This document shows positions 15,829-25,292 of a stretch of 64,000 nt of DNA, in pieces. The stretch is from Salipiger marinus (GTDB lineage: Bacteria > Pseudomonadota > Alphaproteobacteria > Rhodobacterales > Rhodobacteraceae): assembly GCF_900100085.1 (NCBI RefSeq), contig NZ_FNEJ01000005.1, forward strand, positions 124,001-188,000, given 5' to 3'. Each line of letters opens with the position of its first letter. Position 1 is the first letter of the stretch. Made by a program: the position numbers and the translations under genes. Below the pieces are notes generated by a model that was given only the letters and a program-made list of their open reading frames with translations, ran no database searches and was not told the origin of the DNA.

Positions 15829-17043
15829 TCAGGGGAGGATGTGATCGCGCTGCCAGCCGGGCAGAAACTCCAGCCGGTCGCAGCCGGAAAATCTGGCGAG
15901 CCGCTGAAGCTCTGCGTCCAGCTTTGCGGCCCGCGCCTTGGTCAGGCGGATCCCGGCCTCGGGCCAGAAGGCCCGGACCCGCAGCACGGATTCGGTGCGG
16001 ACCGCCTTGGCATCCAGCCGCCCCACCAGCCGGTCGCCTTCCAGCACCGGAAAGACGTAATAGCCCCAGCGGCGCTTCGCCTCGGGCACGAAGACCTCGA
16101 TCCGGTAGCGGAAGCCAAACAGGAATTCCGCGCGGGCCCGATCCCGCAGAGCCGGATCGAACGGCGACAGCACGCGCAGGCGCTGGCTTGGATCCGGCGC
16201 GGCATCGGCCCGGTCCAGCACATCGGGGCGCGCAAACGCCCGGCGCCGGGTTCCATCCGCGCCTTCGACCAGAATTTCGAGGATCTCGCCGCGCGCCAGT
16301 GCCGCGATGCTCCACGCTTTTACCGCCTCGGGGGGCGCCGCGTTCCAGTAAGCCTGCAGTTCCCGGACGCTGGCAAAACCCAGATGATCCAGCGCCGAGG
16401 CACATGCCCAGTCAACCATGGCCTCAAACGGGATCCGGTCGGCATGGAGCGGCGCAGGCACCACATGTTCGGTCAGATCGTACACCTTCTGAAACCCCTC
16501 GCGCCGCGTGACGGACAGCTTTCCCGTCCACCACAGCCATTCAAGAGCGGTCTTTGACGGGTGCCAGTCCCACCAGCCGCCCCGGCTGCGCACTTCCTCC
16601 CTGCCGATATCCGAGGATGTGACCGGCCCGTGCCGGGCGACATGGTTCAGGATCTCGTCAAAACGCGCCTCGTAACCGTCGGGGAACCATTTCTGCCAGC
16701 CGGCCCGCAGCTTTTCGGCGTTGCGGTCAAACCGGTGCCGCCAATAGGGAAAGGTCTCCACGGGCAGCATGGAGGCGTCATGGGTCCAGTGCTCCCACAG
16801 GCTGCGGTCGCGTTCGAGCAGGGGTTTCAGCGCGCGGGGCCGGTAGCTCTGGCGCCGGGCAAACAGGATCATGTGATGGGCCCGTTCGACCGTGGCGATG
16901 CTGTCGATCTGGACAAAGCCGATGCGCCGGATCAGCGCGGCAAGCTCTGCACCGGTCGCGGCCCCTGTTGGGGCTTCGGCCAAGGCGTGCCGGTCCAGAA
17001 ACAGGCGCCGCGCGAGAGGGTTCAGAAGAACGGGCATGGTCAT
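15829..17043 (-). CDS. ycaQ: YcaQ/AlkX-type winged-helix DNA glycosylase
   Basis: A 404-residue protein that matches the YcaQ family along its length. The family's catalytic QxD motif is visible as VQIDSI (Gln45, Asp47), followed by ERAHH and the LFARR..YRP region, a WEHW..(D)ASMLP motif near residue 90, and three winged-helix modules. The C-terminal RRWGYYVFPVLEGDRLVGRLDAKA block is also diagnostic. Escherichia coli YcaQ (AlkX) unhooks DNA interstrand crosslinks from alkylating agents. The enzyme is cytoplasmic and usually stands alone, as here. It is separated from the efflux operon by 292 bases and transcribed away from it. Confidence 0.85.
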   Translation of the reverse strand: MTMPVLLNPLARRLFLDRHALAEAPTGAATGAELAALIRRIGFVQIDSIATVERAHHMILFARRQSYRPRALKPLLERDRSLWEHWTHDASMLPVETFPYWRHRFDRNAEKLRAGWQKWFPDGYEARFDEILNHVARHGPVTSSDIGREEVRSRGGWWDWHPSKTALEWLWWTGKLSVTRREGFQKVYDLTEHVVPAPLHADRIPFEAMVDWACASALDHLGFASVRELQAYWNAAPPEAVKAWSIAALARGEILEILVEGADGTRRRAFARPDVLDRADAAPDPSQRLRVLSPFDPALRDRARAEFLFGFRYRIEVFVPEAKRRWGYYVFPVLEGDRLVGRLDAKAVRTESVLRVRAFWPEAGIRLTKARAAKLDAELQRLARFSGCDRLEFLPGWQRDHILP

Positions 17044-17335
17044 GCGCTAGGCCTACCATGCTGCGGACCGCAGGCAAGCCGCCATGCTCGGGCGGCGTTT
17101 CGTATCGTGGCGCTTTTGCGGCTGTGGTCCCTTTGCTGTGGCCAAGGGCCCCTGCCCGGCCCCAGATGCCGCCCGGACCAGCGGCGAATGCTCTCGGGCG
17201 GCATGACCGGCATCCCGCGCGGCCAGTCCCCTCATGCATGCATCGGAGCGGTCTCCACGCAATCTCCACAAAACCTCTGCGGTTCTTCGACGGAGCGGTG
17301 CGACCAGCGGGCCTTGCGAAACCAAGGATCACGCC

Positions 17336-18496
17336 ATGTCGCGCCGCAGTCTCTTCATCCTCTTTGGTCCTGCCCTGCTGGCGGGATCGCTTGCTTTCCT
17401 GCTGCCTGCCAGCCCTTCAAGCGAGGCGGAGGGACGCGACGGCGGGCCAGACCTGACCGTTCAGCTGACGGTGACACCGGTTCTGCCTGAACGCGTGGTG
17501 CTGGAGCGTGAATTGTCCGGCCGGGTTGCCGCCTATCGACGGGTCGAGATCCGGCCGCAGATCGGCGGGCTGATCCTTGACCGGAAGGTGGATGAGGGGA
17601 TGCGGGTGGCGGCGGGCGACGTGCTTTTTCGCATCGATCCGGCACCTTTCGACGCCGATCTGCGCGCGGCCGAGGCAGCCCTGACGCGGGCGGAAGCGGT
17701 CGCGGCACAGGCCCGCCGGATGCTTGACCGTTCGGACACGCTACTGGCGAAGCACGTGGTGAGCCCGGAAAAACACGATGCCGCCCGCAACGATCTGGTG
17801 CTGGCTGCGGCAGACCTTGCCGAGGCACGCGCCGTGGTCCAGCGCAAAAGGCTGGATCTGGACTTCGCCACGCTGCGTTCCCCGATAGACGGCTATGTCG
17901 CGTCGGGGCTCGCCGATATTGGCGGGCTCGCGACACCGGGGGGCGACAAGCCGCTGGCGGTCGTGCAGGATCTGGAGAAGGTCTTTGTCGATCTGCAGGT
18001 GCCCGCCGCAGGGCTGGACGCCATCCTGCTGGCTTCCGAGGCGGGGCTGGGGCCGGTCCGGGTCATGGCGGACCGGGACGGGGCAGAGCCGAGGGCGGGG
18101 CAGCTCAGATCCTCGGATGTTATCGTTGATCCCGGCACGGGAAATGCCTCTGTCCGCGTTGAAGTGGCCAATCCCGATCTTGCCCTGCTGCCCGGCATGT
18201 ATGTCCGTGCCAGACTGCCGCGCGGGGTTGCCGAAGATGCCCTGCTGGTGCCGGAAGATGCGGTTCTGCGCCGGGGTGACGGCATGGCGCAGGTTGTCGT
18301 CGTGTCGGATCAGACCAAGGCCACGCGCCGCGACGTGCGCTTGGGTGACCGGATTGGCAGCCGCATCCTTGTCACCTCCGGCCTGAAGCCCGGAGAACGC
18401 GTGGCCATCCGCGGGCAGGACCGCGTGCCCGACGGCACCACGCTGCAGGTCACGCCGGTTGCGGCAGATGATCTGCCCGCCCTCCCCCATCCGTGA
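17336..18496 (+). CDS. RND efflux periplasmic adaptor (membrane fusion protein)
   Basis: A 386-residue HlyD/AcrA-type adaptor. The start at 17336 gives an N-terminal export signal (SRRSLFILFGPALLAGSLAFLLPA) without a clear lipobox. The order of domains is visible: barrel-sandwich half with RVEIRPQIGGLILDRKVDEGMRV (residues 70-92), a helical hairpin (AEAALTRAEAVAAQARRML...), the second half LRSPIDGYV near residue 182, and the beta-barrel and membrane-proximal parts. It links the inner-membrane RND pump to an outer-membrane channel. The pump gene follows after 24 bases. No TolC-type gene is in this operon, so the channel must be encoded elsewhere. Confidence 0.92.
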   Translation: MSRRSLFILFGPALLAGSLAFLLPASPSSEAEGRDGGPDLTVQLTVTPVLPERVVLERELSGRVAAYRRVEIRPQIGGLILDRKVDEGMRVAAGDVLFRIDPAPFDADLRAAEAALTRAEAVAAQARRMLDRSDTLLAKHVVSPEKHDAARNDLVLAAADLAEARAVVQRKRLDLDFATLRSPIDGYVASGLADIGGLATPGGDKPLAVVQDLEKVFVDLQVPAAGLDAILLASEAGLGPVRVMADRDGAEPRAGQLRSSDVIVDPGTGNASVRVEVANPDLALLPGMYVRARLPRGVAEDALLVPEDAVLRRGDGMAQVVVVSDQTKATRRDVRLGDRIGSRILVTSGLKPGERVAIRGQDRVPDGTTLQVTPVAADDLPALPHP

Positions 18497-18520
18497 AGCC
18501 CTCCCCGAAAGACCGGTATC

Positions 18521-21500
18521 ATGTCGCAGTTCTTCATCACCCGCCCGGTTTTTGCCTGGGTCATCGCCATATTCATCGCGCTGGCCGGGATCGCAGCGAT
18601 CCCGCAGCTGCCGGTCGCGCGGTTCCCCGACATCGCGCCACCCAGCGTGAGCATCTTCACCAGCTATTCCGGGGCTGACGCACAGACCGTCAGTGACAGC
18701 GTCGTGCGCCCGATCGAAAAGGAACTCTCCAGCGTCAAGAACGTGCTTTATTACGAGTCCAGCGTGGATTCGACGGGCGGCGCCAATATCTCGGTCACCT
18801 TCAAGCCCGGCACGGATCCCGAGATGGCCCAGATGGATGTGCAGAACCGGCTGAAGAACGCCGAGGCCCTGCTGCCAGACCCGGTGCGCCGCTCCGGCAT
18901 CGGGGTGGAGGCGGCGGAGTCCGGTTTTCTGATGGTCATCACGCTGCGATCTCGTGACGGCAAGACCGATGAGCTGAGCCTTGGCGATTACCTGACCCGC
19001 AGCTTGGCAGAGGAGCTGAAACGCATCCCCGGCGTCGGGCGCGTGCAGCAGTTCGGGTCGGACCGTGCGATGCGGGTCTGGGTCGATCCGGCCCGGCTTG
19101 GCGCCTATGGCCTGACCATGACCGATGTGACCGACGCGATTGCCAGCGAAAACGCGCAGGCCACGCCGGGCCGGGTCGGCGACGAGCCGACGGTTCCGGG
19201 CACCCGCATGTCGACCCCGCTGACGATCCGCGGTCAGCTGACCACAGTCGAGGCCTTTGCCGCCATCCCGCTGCGCGCCAATACCGATGGATCACGGCTG
19301 GTTCTGGGCGATGTCGCGCGGCTGGAAATCGGCGCGCAGACCACGGCCTTCAGCGTCAGCAGCAACGGCAAGGGGGCCGCTGCCGCCGCTGTCCAGATGT
19401 CCCCCGGCGCCAATGCCGTGCGCACTGCGGAGGCCATCGAAACGCGGCTGGCAGAGCTGCGCCCTGCCCTGCCCGAGGATATGGAGGTTTCCATCTCCTA
19501 CAACACCGCGCCTTTCGTGAAACTGTCGATCACCAAGGTGATCCAGACGCTGATCGAGGCGATGGTGCTGGTCTTTCTGGTGATCCTGCTCTTCCTGCAG
19601 AAGCTCCGCTATACGCTGATCCCGGCCATCGTCGCCCCCATCGCGCTTCTGGGCACGTTTGCGGTCATGTGGGCCGCAGGTTTTTCGATCAACGTGCTGA
19701 CCATGTTCGGCATGGTGCTGGCCATCGGCATCATCGTCGATGACGCCATCGTGGTGGTCGAGAATGTCGAACGCATCATGGCGCGTCAGGGTCTGTCCCC
19801 CAGAGCGGCCACGCAACAGGCGATGCGCGAAATCTCGGGCGCCATCGTCGGCATCACGCTGGTTCTGGCCGCCGTCTTTATCCCGATGGGGCTGGCTGGC
19901 GGATCGGTCGGCGCGATCTATCGCCAGTTCACGCTGTCCATGGCGGTCTCGATCCTGTTTTCGGCCTTTCTGGCGCTGACGCTGACGCCGGCCCTTTGCG
20001 CCACGCTCCTGAAACCCGTGACCGGACATGACGAGGAACGCGGCGCCCTCGGCTGGTTCAACAGCCGGTTCGAGGCGCTGACCCGGCGCTATGTGGGCCA
20101 TGTGGGCTGGACCCTGCGGCGGAGCGGGCGGATGCTGGTGATCTATGCCGCGCTGGTCGCGGCGATGGGTTTTGGCTATATGCGGGTTCCGAGCTCGTTC
20201 GTTCCGGAAGAGGATCAGGGCAGTTTCATGGCCATGTTCGAACTGCCCGCAGGCGCCACCGCCGAACGCACCCGTGCCGTGATCGCAGCCTATGAGGCCC
20301 ATACCGCGACCCGCCCCGACATCACCGAGAATACCGTGATCCTTGGCTTCGGCTTCTCCGGCTCTGGCCCGAATGCGGCGCAGGCCTTCACCAGCATGAA
20401 GGACTGGAGCGCGCGCAAGACCACCGTGGACGAGGAGATCGCTGCCGCCGAGGCTGCCATGGCCGATATTCCCGAAGGCGTCGCGATGATCATGAAGCCC
20501 CCGGCGATTGAATCGCTGGGCACGACCTCGGGGTTCTCGCTGCGGCTTGAGGATCGCGCCAATGCCGGACCCGCCGCGCTGAAGGCGGCGGAGGATCAGC
20601 TGATCGGGCTGGCGGAGGCGAGCCCGCTGCTGACCGGGGTGATGAGCGAGGGTCTGCCCGACGGCATGAGCATCGCCCTGAAGATCGACCGCGAAAAAGC
20701 GCAGGCGCTTGGTCTGCGGTTCGACACGATCAGCGAGACGATCTCGACCGCGATCGGGTCGGCCTATGTGAACGATTTCCCCAATCATGGCCGCATGCAG
20801 CAGGTGATCGTGCAGGCCGACGCCCCGGCCCGGATGCATGTCGAGGATGTTCTGCAGCTTGAGGTGCGCAATCTTGGCGGCGGCATGGTGCCCCTGTCCG
20901 AGGTGGTCACGCCAGTCTGGGAAAGCACGCCCCCGCAGCTTGAACGTTACAACGGCTATCCTGCCGCGCGCATCTCTGGCGCGGCGGCACGCGGCGTGTC
21001 GAGCGGCGCGGCCATGGCCGAGATGGAGCGGCTGGCGCAGGCGCTGCCGCAGGGCTTCGCCGTGGAATGGACCGGGCAGTCCCTGCAGGAACAGCAATCG
21101 GCCAGTCAGGCGCCGATGCTGCTGGCGGCTTCGATGCTGGTGGTGTTTCTGGTGCTGGCAGCCCTTTATGAAAGCTGGTCGGTGCCGCTTTCGGTGATGC
21201 TGGTGGTGCCGCTTGGCCTGCTGGGCGCGGTGGCCGCCGTGCTGCTGCGCGGGACGGAAAATGACGTGTTCTTCAAGGTGGGGCTGATCACCATCATCGG
21301 GCTGTCAGCCAAGAACGCCATTCTGATGGTGGAATATGCCCGCCACCTGAGAGAGCAGGGCATGGGGCTGCACCGGGCCATGTTGCAGGCCGCGCGCCTG
21401 CGGCTTCGCCCGATCCTGATGACCTCGCTTGCCTTCATTCTGGGAGTTGTGCCCCTGATGATGGCCCGGGGCGCGGGGGCAGAGATCCAGAATGCCATCG

Positions 21501-21631
21501 GCACCGGCGTCTTCGGGGGGATGCTATCCGCCACGGTTCTCGCAGTATTTTTCGTGCCCGTGCTTTATGTTGTGACCATCCGCCTGACGCGCAGGGCGTC
21601 GGGCGGCAAGACCGGAAAGACCGCGCCATGA
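18521..21631 (+). CDS. RND multidrug efflux permease, HAE1 (AcrB) family
   Basis: A 1036-residue inner-membrane pump, close to the 1049 residues of AcrB. It starts MSQFFITRPVFAWVIAIFI, the hallmark N-terminus. The paired aspartates of the proton relay are in GIIVDDAIVVVENVER (near residues 405-420), and the duplicated helix SAKNAILMVEYARHLREQG lies near 928. Large periplasmic loops follow helices 1 and 7. It would expel drugs, dyes or detergents in exchange for protons. It is coupled to the adaptor upstream and overlaps the response-regulator gene by four bases, so pump and regulator are expressed together. Confidence 0.96.
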   Translation: MSQFFITRPVFAWVIAIFIALAGIAAIPQLPVARFPDIAPPSVSIFTSYSGADAQTVSDSVVRPIEKELSSVKNVLYYESSVDSTGGANISVTFKPGTDPEMAQMDVQNRLKNAEALLPDPVRRSGIGVEAAESGFLMVITLRSRDGKTDELSLGDYLTRSLAEELKRIPGVGRVQQFGSDRAMRVWVDPARLGAYGLTMTDVTDAIASENAQATPGRVGDEPTVPGTRMSTPLTIRGQLTTVEAFAAIPLRANTDGSRLVLGDVARLEIGAQTTAFSVSSNGKGAAAAAVQMSPGANAVRTAEAIETRLAELRPALPEDMEVSISYNTAPFVKLSITKVIQTLIEAMVLVFLVILLFLQKLRYTLIPAIVAPIALLGTFAVMWAAGFSINVLTMFGMVLAIGIIVDDAIVVVENVERIMARQGLSPRAATQQAMREISGAIVGITLVLAAVFIPMGLAGGSVGAIYRQFTLSMAVSILFSAFLALTLTPALCATLLKPVTGHDEERGALGWFNSRFEALTRRYVGHVGWTLRRSGRMLVIYAALVAAMGFGYMRVPSSFVPEEDQGSFMAMFELPAGATAERTRAVIAAYEAHTATRPDITENTVILGFGFSGSGPNAAQAFTSMKDWSARKTTVDEEIAAAEAAMADIPEGVAMIMKPPAIESLGTTSGFSLRLEDRANAGPAALKAAEDQLIGLAEASPLLTGVMSEGLPDGMSIALKIDREKAQALGLRFDTISETISTAIGSAYVNDFPNHGRMQQVIVQADAPARMHVEDVLQLEVRNLGGGMVPLSEVVTPVWESTPPQLERYNGYPAARISGAAARGVSSGAAMAEMERLAQALPQGFAVEWTGQSLQEQQSASQAPMLLAASMLVVFLVLAALYESWSVPLSVMLVVPLGLLGAVAAVLLRGTENDVFFKVGLITIIGLSAKNAILMVEYARHLREQGMGLHRAMLQAARLRLRPILMTSLAFILGVVPLMMARGAGAEIQNAIGTGVFGGMLSATVLAVFFVPVLYVVTIRLTRRASGGKTGKTAP

Positions 21632-22326
21632 CCGATGCCCTGATCCTGATCGTCGAGGACGAGCCCGAGATTGCCGAAATCCTCGAAACCTACTTCACCC
21701 GCGAAGGCTTTCGCGTGATCTGCGCCCGTGACGGCACGACCGGGCTCGCGCATCACCAGATGCTGCGCCCCGATCTGGTGGTCTTGGACATCAAGCTGCC
21801 GGGACAGGACGGCTACGAGGTGCTGGCCACGATCCGGCGCCGCAGCGAAACGCCGGTCATCATGGTTACGGCGCTGGCCGAGGATCTTGACAAGCTGCAG
21901 GCGCTGCGGATCGGGGCCGATGACTATGTGGTCAAACCCTTCAACCCCCACGAGGTGATCGCCCGCGCCCGCGCCGTGTTGCGCCGCACGAGGGGGCGGG
22001 CGCCCGATCACCTGCTGCGCATTGGTCCGCTGACGGTCGATCCCGAGGCCTATCGCGCGGTGGTCGATGGCGGTGCAGGGCCGGTCACGCTGGATCTGAC
22101 CCCCACCGAATACCGCATTCTCGCCCATATGGCGCGCAGTCCGGGCCGGGCCTTCAGCCGCGGCGATCTGGTGGATGCCTGCCTTCCCGAAGGAGCGGCG
22201 CTGGACCGCACCGTTGACAGCCATGTCAGCAACCTGCGCCGCAAGCTTGCGGCAGCGGGAGGGGAGGGCCTGCTCGAAGGCGTGCGCGGGATCGGCTATC
22301 GTCTGGATGTCGCCCATGTCCGCTGA
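21628..22326 (+). CDS. OmpR/BaeR-type response regulator
   Basis: A 232-residue two-domain regulator. The receiver has the acidic pair VEDE (Glu10, Asp11), the phospho-acceptor in VVLDIKLP (Asp54), Thr81 and Lys103 (YVVKPF). The C-terminal winged helix (about residues 135-230) contains LTPTEYRILAHMARSPGRAFSR and the recognition segment RTVDSHVSNLRRKLAA. The gene overlaps the pump gene upstream (four bases) and the kinase downstream (11 bases), so it probably controls its own efflux operon. Confidence 0.94.
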   Translation: MTDALILIVEDEPEIAEILETYFTREGFRVICARDGTTGLAHHQMLRPDLVVLDIKLPGQDGYEVLATIRRRSETPVIMVTALAEDLDKLQALRIGADDYVVKPFNPHEVIARARAVLRRTRGRAPDHLLRIGPLTVDPEAYRAVVDGGAGPVTLDLTPTEYRILAHMARSPGRAFSRGDLVDACLPEGAALDRTVDSHVSNLRRKLAAAGGEGLLEGVRGIGYRLDVAHVR

Positions 22327-23395
22327 CCTCAACGCGCGCATTTCCAGAACCATGATCGCGCTGACCCTGATCGCGGGGCTGATCGTCTATCTGGGTCTCA
22401 TGGCCTATTTCCTGTTTATCTACGAATGGCTTTATCCCGAACCCGAGGATCCGGCCGCATGGCGCACCGCCGATACGGTCATGATGCTGACGCTGCTGGC
22501 CTTTGGCCTGCTGACCGCGTCGGCGATCGGCTGGCGTCTGGCCCGGCGCATCGTGGCACCGCTGAACGCCGTGGCCGGGGCCACGCGGCGGATTGCAGGC
22601 GGAGATTTTTCTGCCCGTGCCGCCCTGCCGCCGGGCAGTTTCCGGGAGGCGGCGGATCTGATGGCCGATTTCAACGCCATGGCCGAACGGCTGGACCGCG
22701 CCGAGGCCGAGCTGGCCTATTCCAACTCCGCCATCGCCCATGAGCTGCGCACGCCGCTGACAATCCTGCGCGGCCGTCTGCAGGGCCTGTCGGATGGCGT
22801 GTTTGCGCCCACGCCCCAGCTTTATGACCGGCTGATCGCGCATGTCGACCACCTTTCCGCCGTGGTCGAAGAACTGCGCACGCTCGCGCTCAGCAATGCC
22901 GGGCAGCTCGACCTGAGCTATCGCCCGCTCGATCTGGCGGAGGCTGTCGGCGCCGCAGTGACCGGGATGGAGGCCGAACTGACGGCGGCGGGGATCACCC
23001 TTACGCTGTCGCTGGCCCCGGCCCCGGTGCTGGCCGACCAGACGCGGCTGCATCAGGCCTGTGTCGCGGTGCTGGAAAACTGCCGCCGCTATGCACCGCA
23101 AAGCCGCGTGCATGTCGAGACCCGCACCGAACGCGAAGACGTGGTCTTTCGCTGCTCCGATACCGGGCCGGGGCTTTCCGCAGACCACCAGATGCGCGCT
23201 TTTGATCGCTTCTGGCGCGCCGACGACTCGCGCGGGCGTGCTCGGGGCGGGTCGGGCCTTGGCCTGCCCATCGTGCGCGCCATCGCCCGCGCCCATGGCG
23301 GCGAGGCCCGGATCATCCCGCAGGCCGGCCCCGGCCTGACCGTGGAGATCCGCCTGCCGCAACGCCCCTCCTCCGCTGGACTGACCGATGACTGA
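22316..23395 (+). CDS. sensor histidine kinase
   Basis: A 359-residue membrane kinase. The chosen ATG overlaps the response-regulator gene by 11 bases and gives two membrane segments (residues 12-36 and 52-72) with a very short, acidic periplasmic loop (YPEPEDPAAW). A HAMP linker follows, then the phospho-acceptor box AIAHELRTPL (His142), the N box VLENCRRYAP, and the G boxes DTGPGLS and GGSGLGLPI. With so small a periplasmic loop it probably senses within the membrane or through a partner. It should phosphorylate the adjacent regulator and tune expression of the RND pump. Confidence 0.93.
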   Translation: MSADLNARISRTMIALTLIAGLIVYLGLMAYFLFIYEWLYPEPEDPAAWRTADTVMMLTLLAFGLLTASAIGWRLARRIVAPLNAVAGATRRIAGGDFSARAALPPGSFREAADLMADFNAMAERLDRAEAELAYSNSAIAHELRTPLTILRGRLQGLSDGVFAPTPQLYDRLIAHVDHLSAVVEELRTLALSNAGQLDLSYRPLDLAEAVGAAVTGMEAELTAAGITLTLSLAPAPVLADQTRLHQACVAVLENCRRYAPQSRVHVETRTEREDVVFRCSDTGPGLSADHQMRAFDRFWRADDSRGRARGGSGLGLPIVRAIARAHGGEARIIPQAGPGLTVEIRLPQRPSSAGLTDD

Positions 23396-25160
23396 CGGAC
23401 CCGAAAATTACGACGATCTCGCCGCGCGGCATGTCTCCTTGCGGCGCGTCCTGCGGCTCTTCGCCCCCTACCGCCTGCGGATCGCGGCAGTGGTGGCGTT
23501 GATGATCCTCGCAGCAGCCGTCGGGCTTGCCGGGCCGTTTCTTCTGCGCGCGATCATCGACATCGCCTTGCCGCAGCAAGATCTGCCCCTGCTGATCTGG
23601 CTGGCTGGCGGCATGATCACGGCGGCGCTGGCTTCCGCCGGGATCGGCGCGCTGCAGGTCGTGCTGAGCGCCCGTATCGGTCAGGCGATCCTGCATGATC
23701 TGCGCGTCCGGCTTTATGCGCATCTGCAGACGCTGTCGCTGCGGTTCTTCACCGCCACCCGCACCGGTGACGTGCAGGCGCGGATCGCGGGCGACATCGC
23801 CGGGCTGCAGTCCCTGATGACCGACAGCGCGAACGAGCTTGGCCGGTCCCTCAGCGCGGTGGTGATGACGGCGGTGGCGATCGTCATTCTGGACTGGCGG
23901 CTGGCGCTCTTCGTGCTGATGATCGTGCCGGTGACCGTGCTGATCAGCGCCCGTGTCGCCCGGCTGCGCGAGGCGCTGACCTTTCAGCAGCAGGCGCGTG
24001 CCTCCGACATGTCGGCGGCGGTGCAGGAAACGCTGTCGGCACCGGGCATCATTCTGGCCCGCACCATGGGGCGCGGCCCTTGGCTCACGCAGCGCTTCAC
24101 CCGTATTTCCCACGATCTTGCACAGCTGGAGGTGCGGTCGCATACGGCGGGCGAATGGCAGTGGTCCCTGATCGGCTTTGCGCTGGCCACCCTGCCCGCG
24201 CTGACGCTGCTGGCGGGCGGCCTGCTGATGCAGGGCGGAAATCCGGCCAGCATCGGCACGCTCGTCGCGATGATCGCGCTTCAGGAACAACTCCTGTGGC
24301 CGTTCGAACAGCTGCTGGAGGTGGGCCGCGACACGCGCAAGACCCGCGCGCTCTTTGCCCGCATCTTCGAATATCTCGACAAGCCGGTCGAGATCACCGA
24401 ACGCAGTGACCCCGTGACCATCCCCCGCACCGCGATGCGCGGCGAGGTCGAGCTGGACCATGTCAGCTTTGCCTATACCGACGGGCGCGGCCCTGCGGTA
24501 AATGACGTGTCGCTCACCATCCCGGCAGGCAGCCATGTCGCCATCGTCGGCCCCACCGGGTCGGGCAAGACCACGCTCGGCTACCTTCTGGCGCGGCTTT
24601 ACGATGTCGAAAGCGGCGCGATCCGCTTTGACGGGGTGGATCTGCGCGATCTGAGCTTTGAGACGCTGTCGCAGATGCTGGGCGTGGTGTCGCAGGAACC
24701 CTATCTTCTGCATGCCACCGTGGCCGAGAACCTGCGCTTCGCCCGCCCCGGCGCCACAAAGGACGAGATGATCACGGCAGCAAAGGTGGCGCAGATCCAT
24801 AACCATATCGCCGGGTTGCCGGAGGGGTATGACACCTTGGTCGGTGAGGGCGGTTCGCGGTTCTCGGGTGGCGAGAAGCAGCGGCTGGCTCTGGCCCGCA
24901 CCATTCTGCGCGACCCGCCGATCCTGCTGCTGGACGAGGCGACAAGTGCGCTTGATACCCGCACCGAACGCGCGATGTCGCAGGCGCTGGAGACGATGTC
25001 GAAGGGCCGCACGACCATCACCATCGCGCATAGGCTTTCGACCGTGCGTCATGCCGATCTGATCGTGGTCATGCATCGCGGCCGCGTGGTCGAGACGGGC
25101 CGCCATGAGGCGCTGGCGGCGAAAGGCGGCATCTATGCCGGGCTGCTCGTGGGCACGTAA
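23388..25160 (+). CDS. ABC exporter, fused membrane and ATPase domains
   Basis: A 590-residue half-transporter of the MsbA/LmrA class. Residues 20-310 form a six-helix membrane domain and residues 345-585 the ATPase. Walker A is GPTGSGKTT (near residue 388), the signature is FSGGEKQR (LSGGQ variant), Walker B ILLLDEATSALD, and the switch histidine is in ITIAHRLSTV. It acts as a dimer exporting lipids, peptides or drugs. It overlaps the kinase gene by eight bases, so it is the last member of the efflux operon. Pairing an RND pump and an ABC exporter under one two-component system suggests a common defence role, which is an inference. Confidence 0.94.
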   Translation: MTDGPENYDDLAARHVSLRRVLRLFAPYRLRIAAVVALMILAAAVGLAGPFLLRAIIDIALPQQDLPLLIWLAGGMITAALASAGIGALQVVLSARIGQAILHDLRVRLYAHLQTLSLRFFTATRTGDVQARIAGDIAGLQSLMTDSANELGRSLSAVVMTAVAIVILDWRLALFVLMIVPVTVLISARVARLREALTFQQQARASDMSAAVQETLSAPGIILARTMGRGPWLTQRFTRISHDLAQLEVRSHTAGEWQWSLIGFALATLPALTLLAGGLLMQGGNPASIGTLVAMIALQEQLLWPFEQLLEVGRDTRKTRALFARIFEYLDKPVEITERSDPVTIPRTAMRGEVELDHVSFAYTDGRGPAVNDVSLTIPAGSHVAIVGPTGSGKTTLGYLLARLYDVESGAIRFDGVDLRDLSFETLSQMLGVVSQEPYLLHATVAENLRFARPGATKDEMITAAKVAQIHNHIAGLPEGYDTLVGEGGSRFSGGEKQRLALARTILRDPPILLLDEATSALDTRTERAMSQALETMSKGRTTITIAHRLSTVRHADLIVVMHRGRVVETGRHEALAAKGGIYAGLLVGT

Positions 25161-25292
25161 ACACCCCCGGGGCGCGGCACATGATGACCTCCGTCGCGAT
25201 GGCCGGGGAAAACCGGCGACAGAACCTGCATCGGTGCGCTGGAAGGCAAGCTGCTCGGTGGTTTGCAGAGCCGGTGGCATTTCTGTCTTGGG

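Noticed and set aside
19292..21097. Open frame of about 600 codons on the reverse strand inside the RND pump gene
   Set aside because: It is antisense to a gene with clear family motifs, is rich in Arg/His/Gly/Gln and has no recognisable domain. Such mirror frames are common in high-GC DNA.
23313..25280. Open frame of about 655 codons on the reverse strand inside the ABC exporter gene
   Set aside because: Same reason: antisense shadow of an unmistakable ABC protein, with low-complexity composition.
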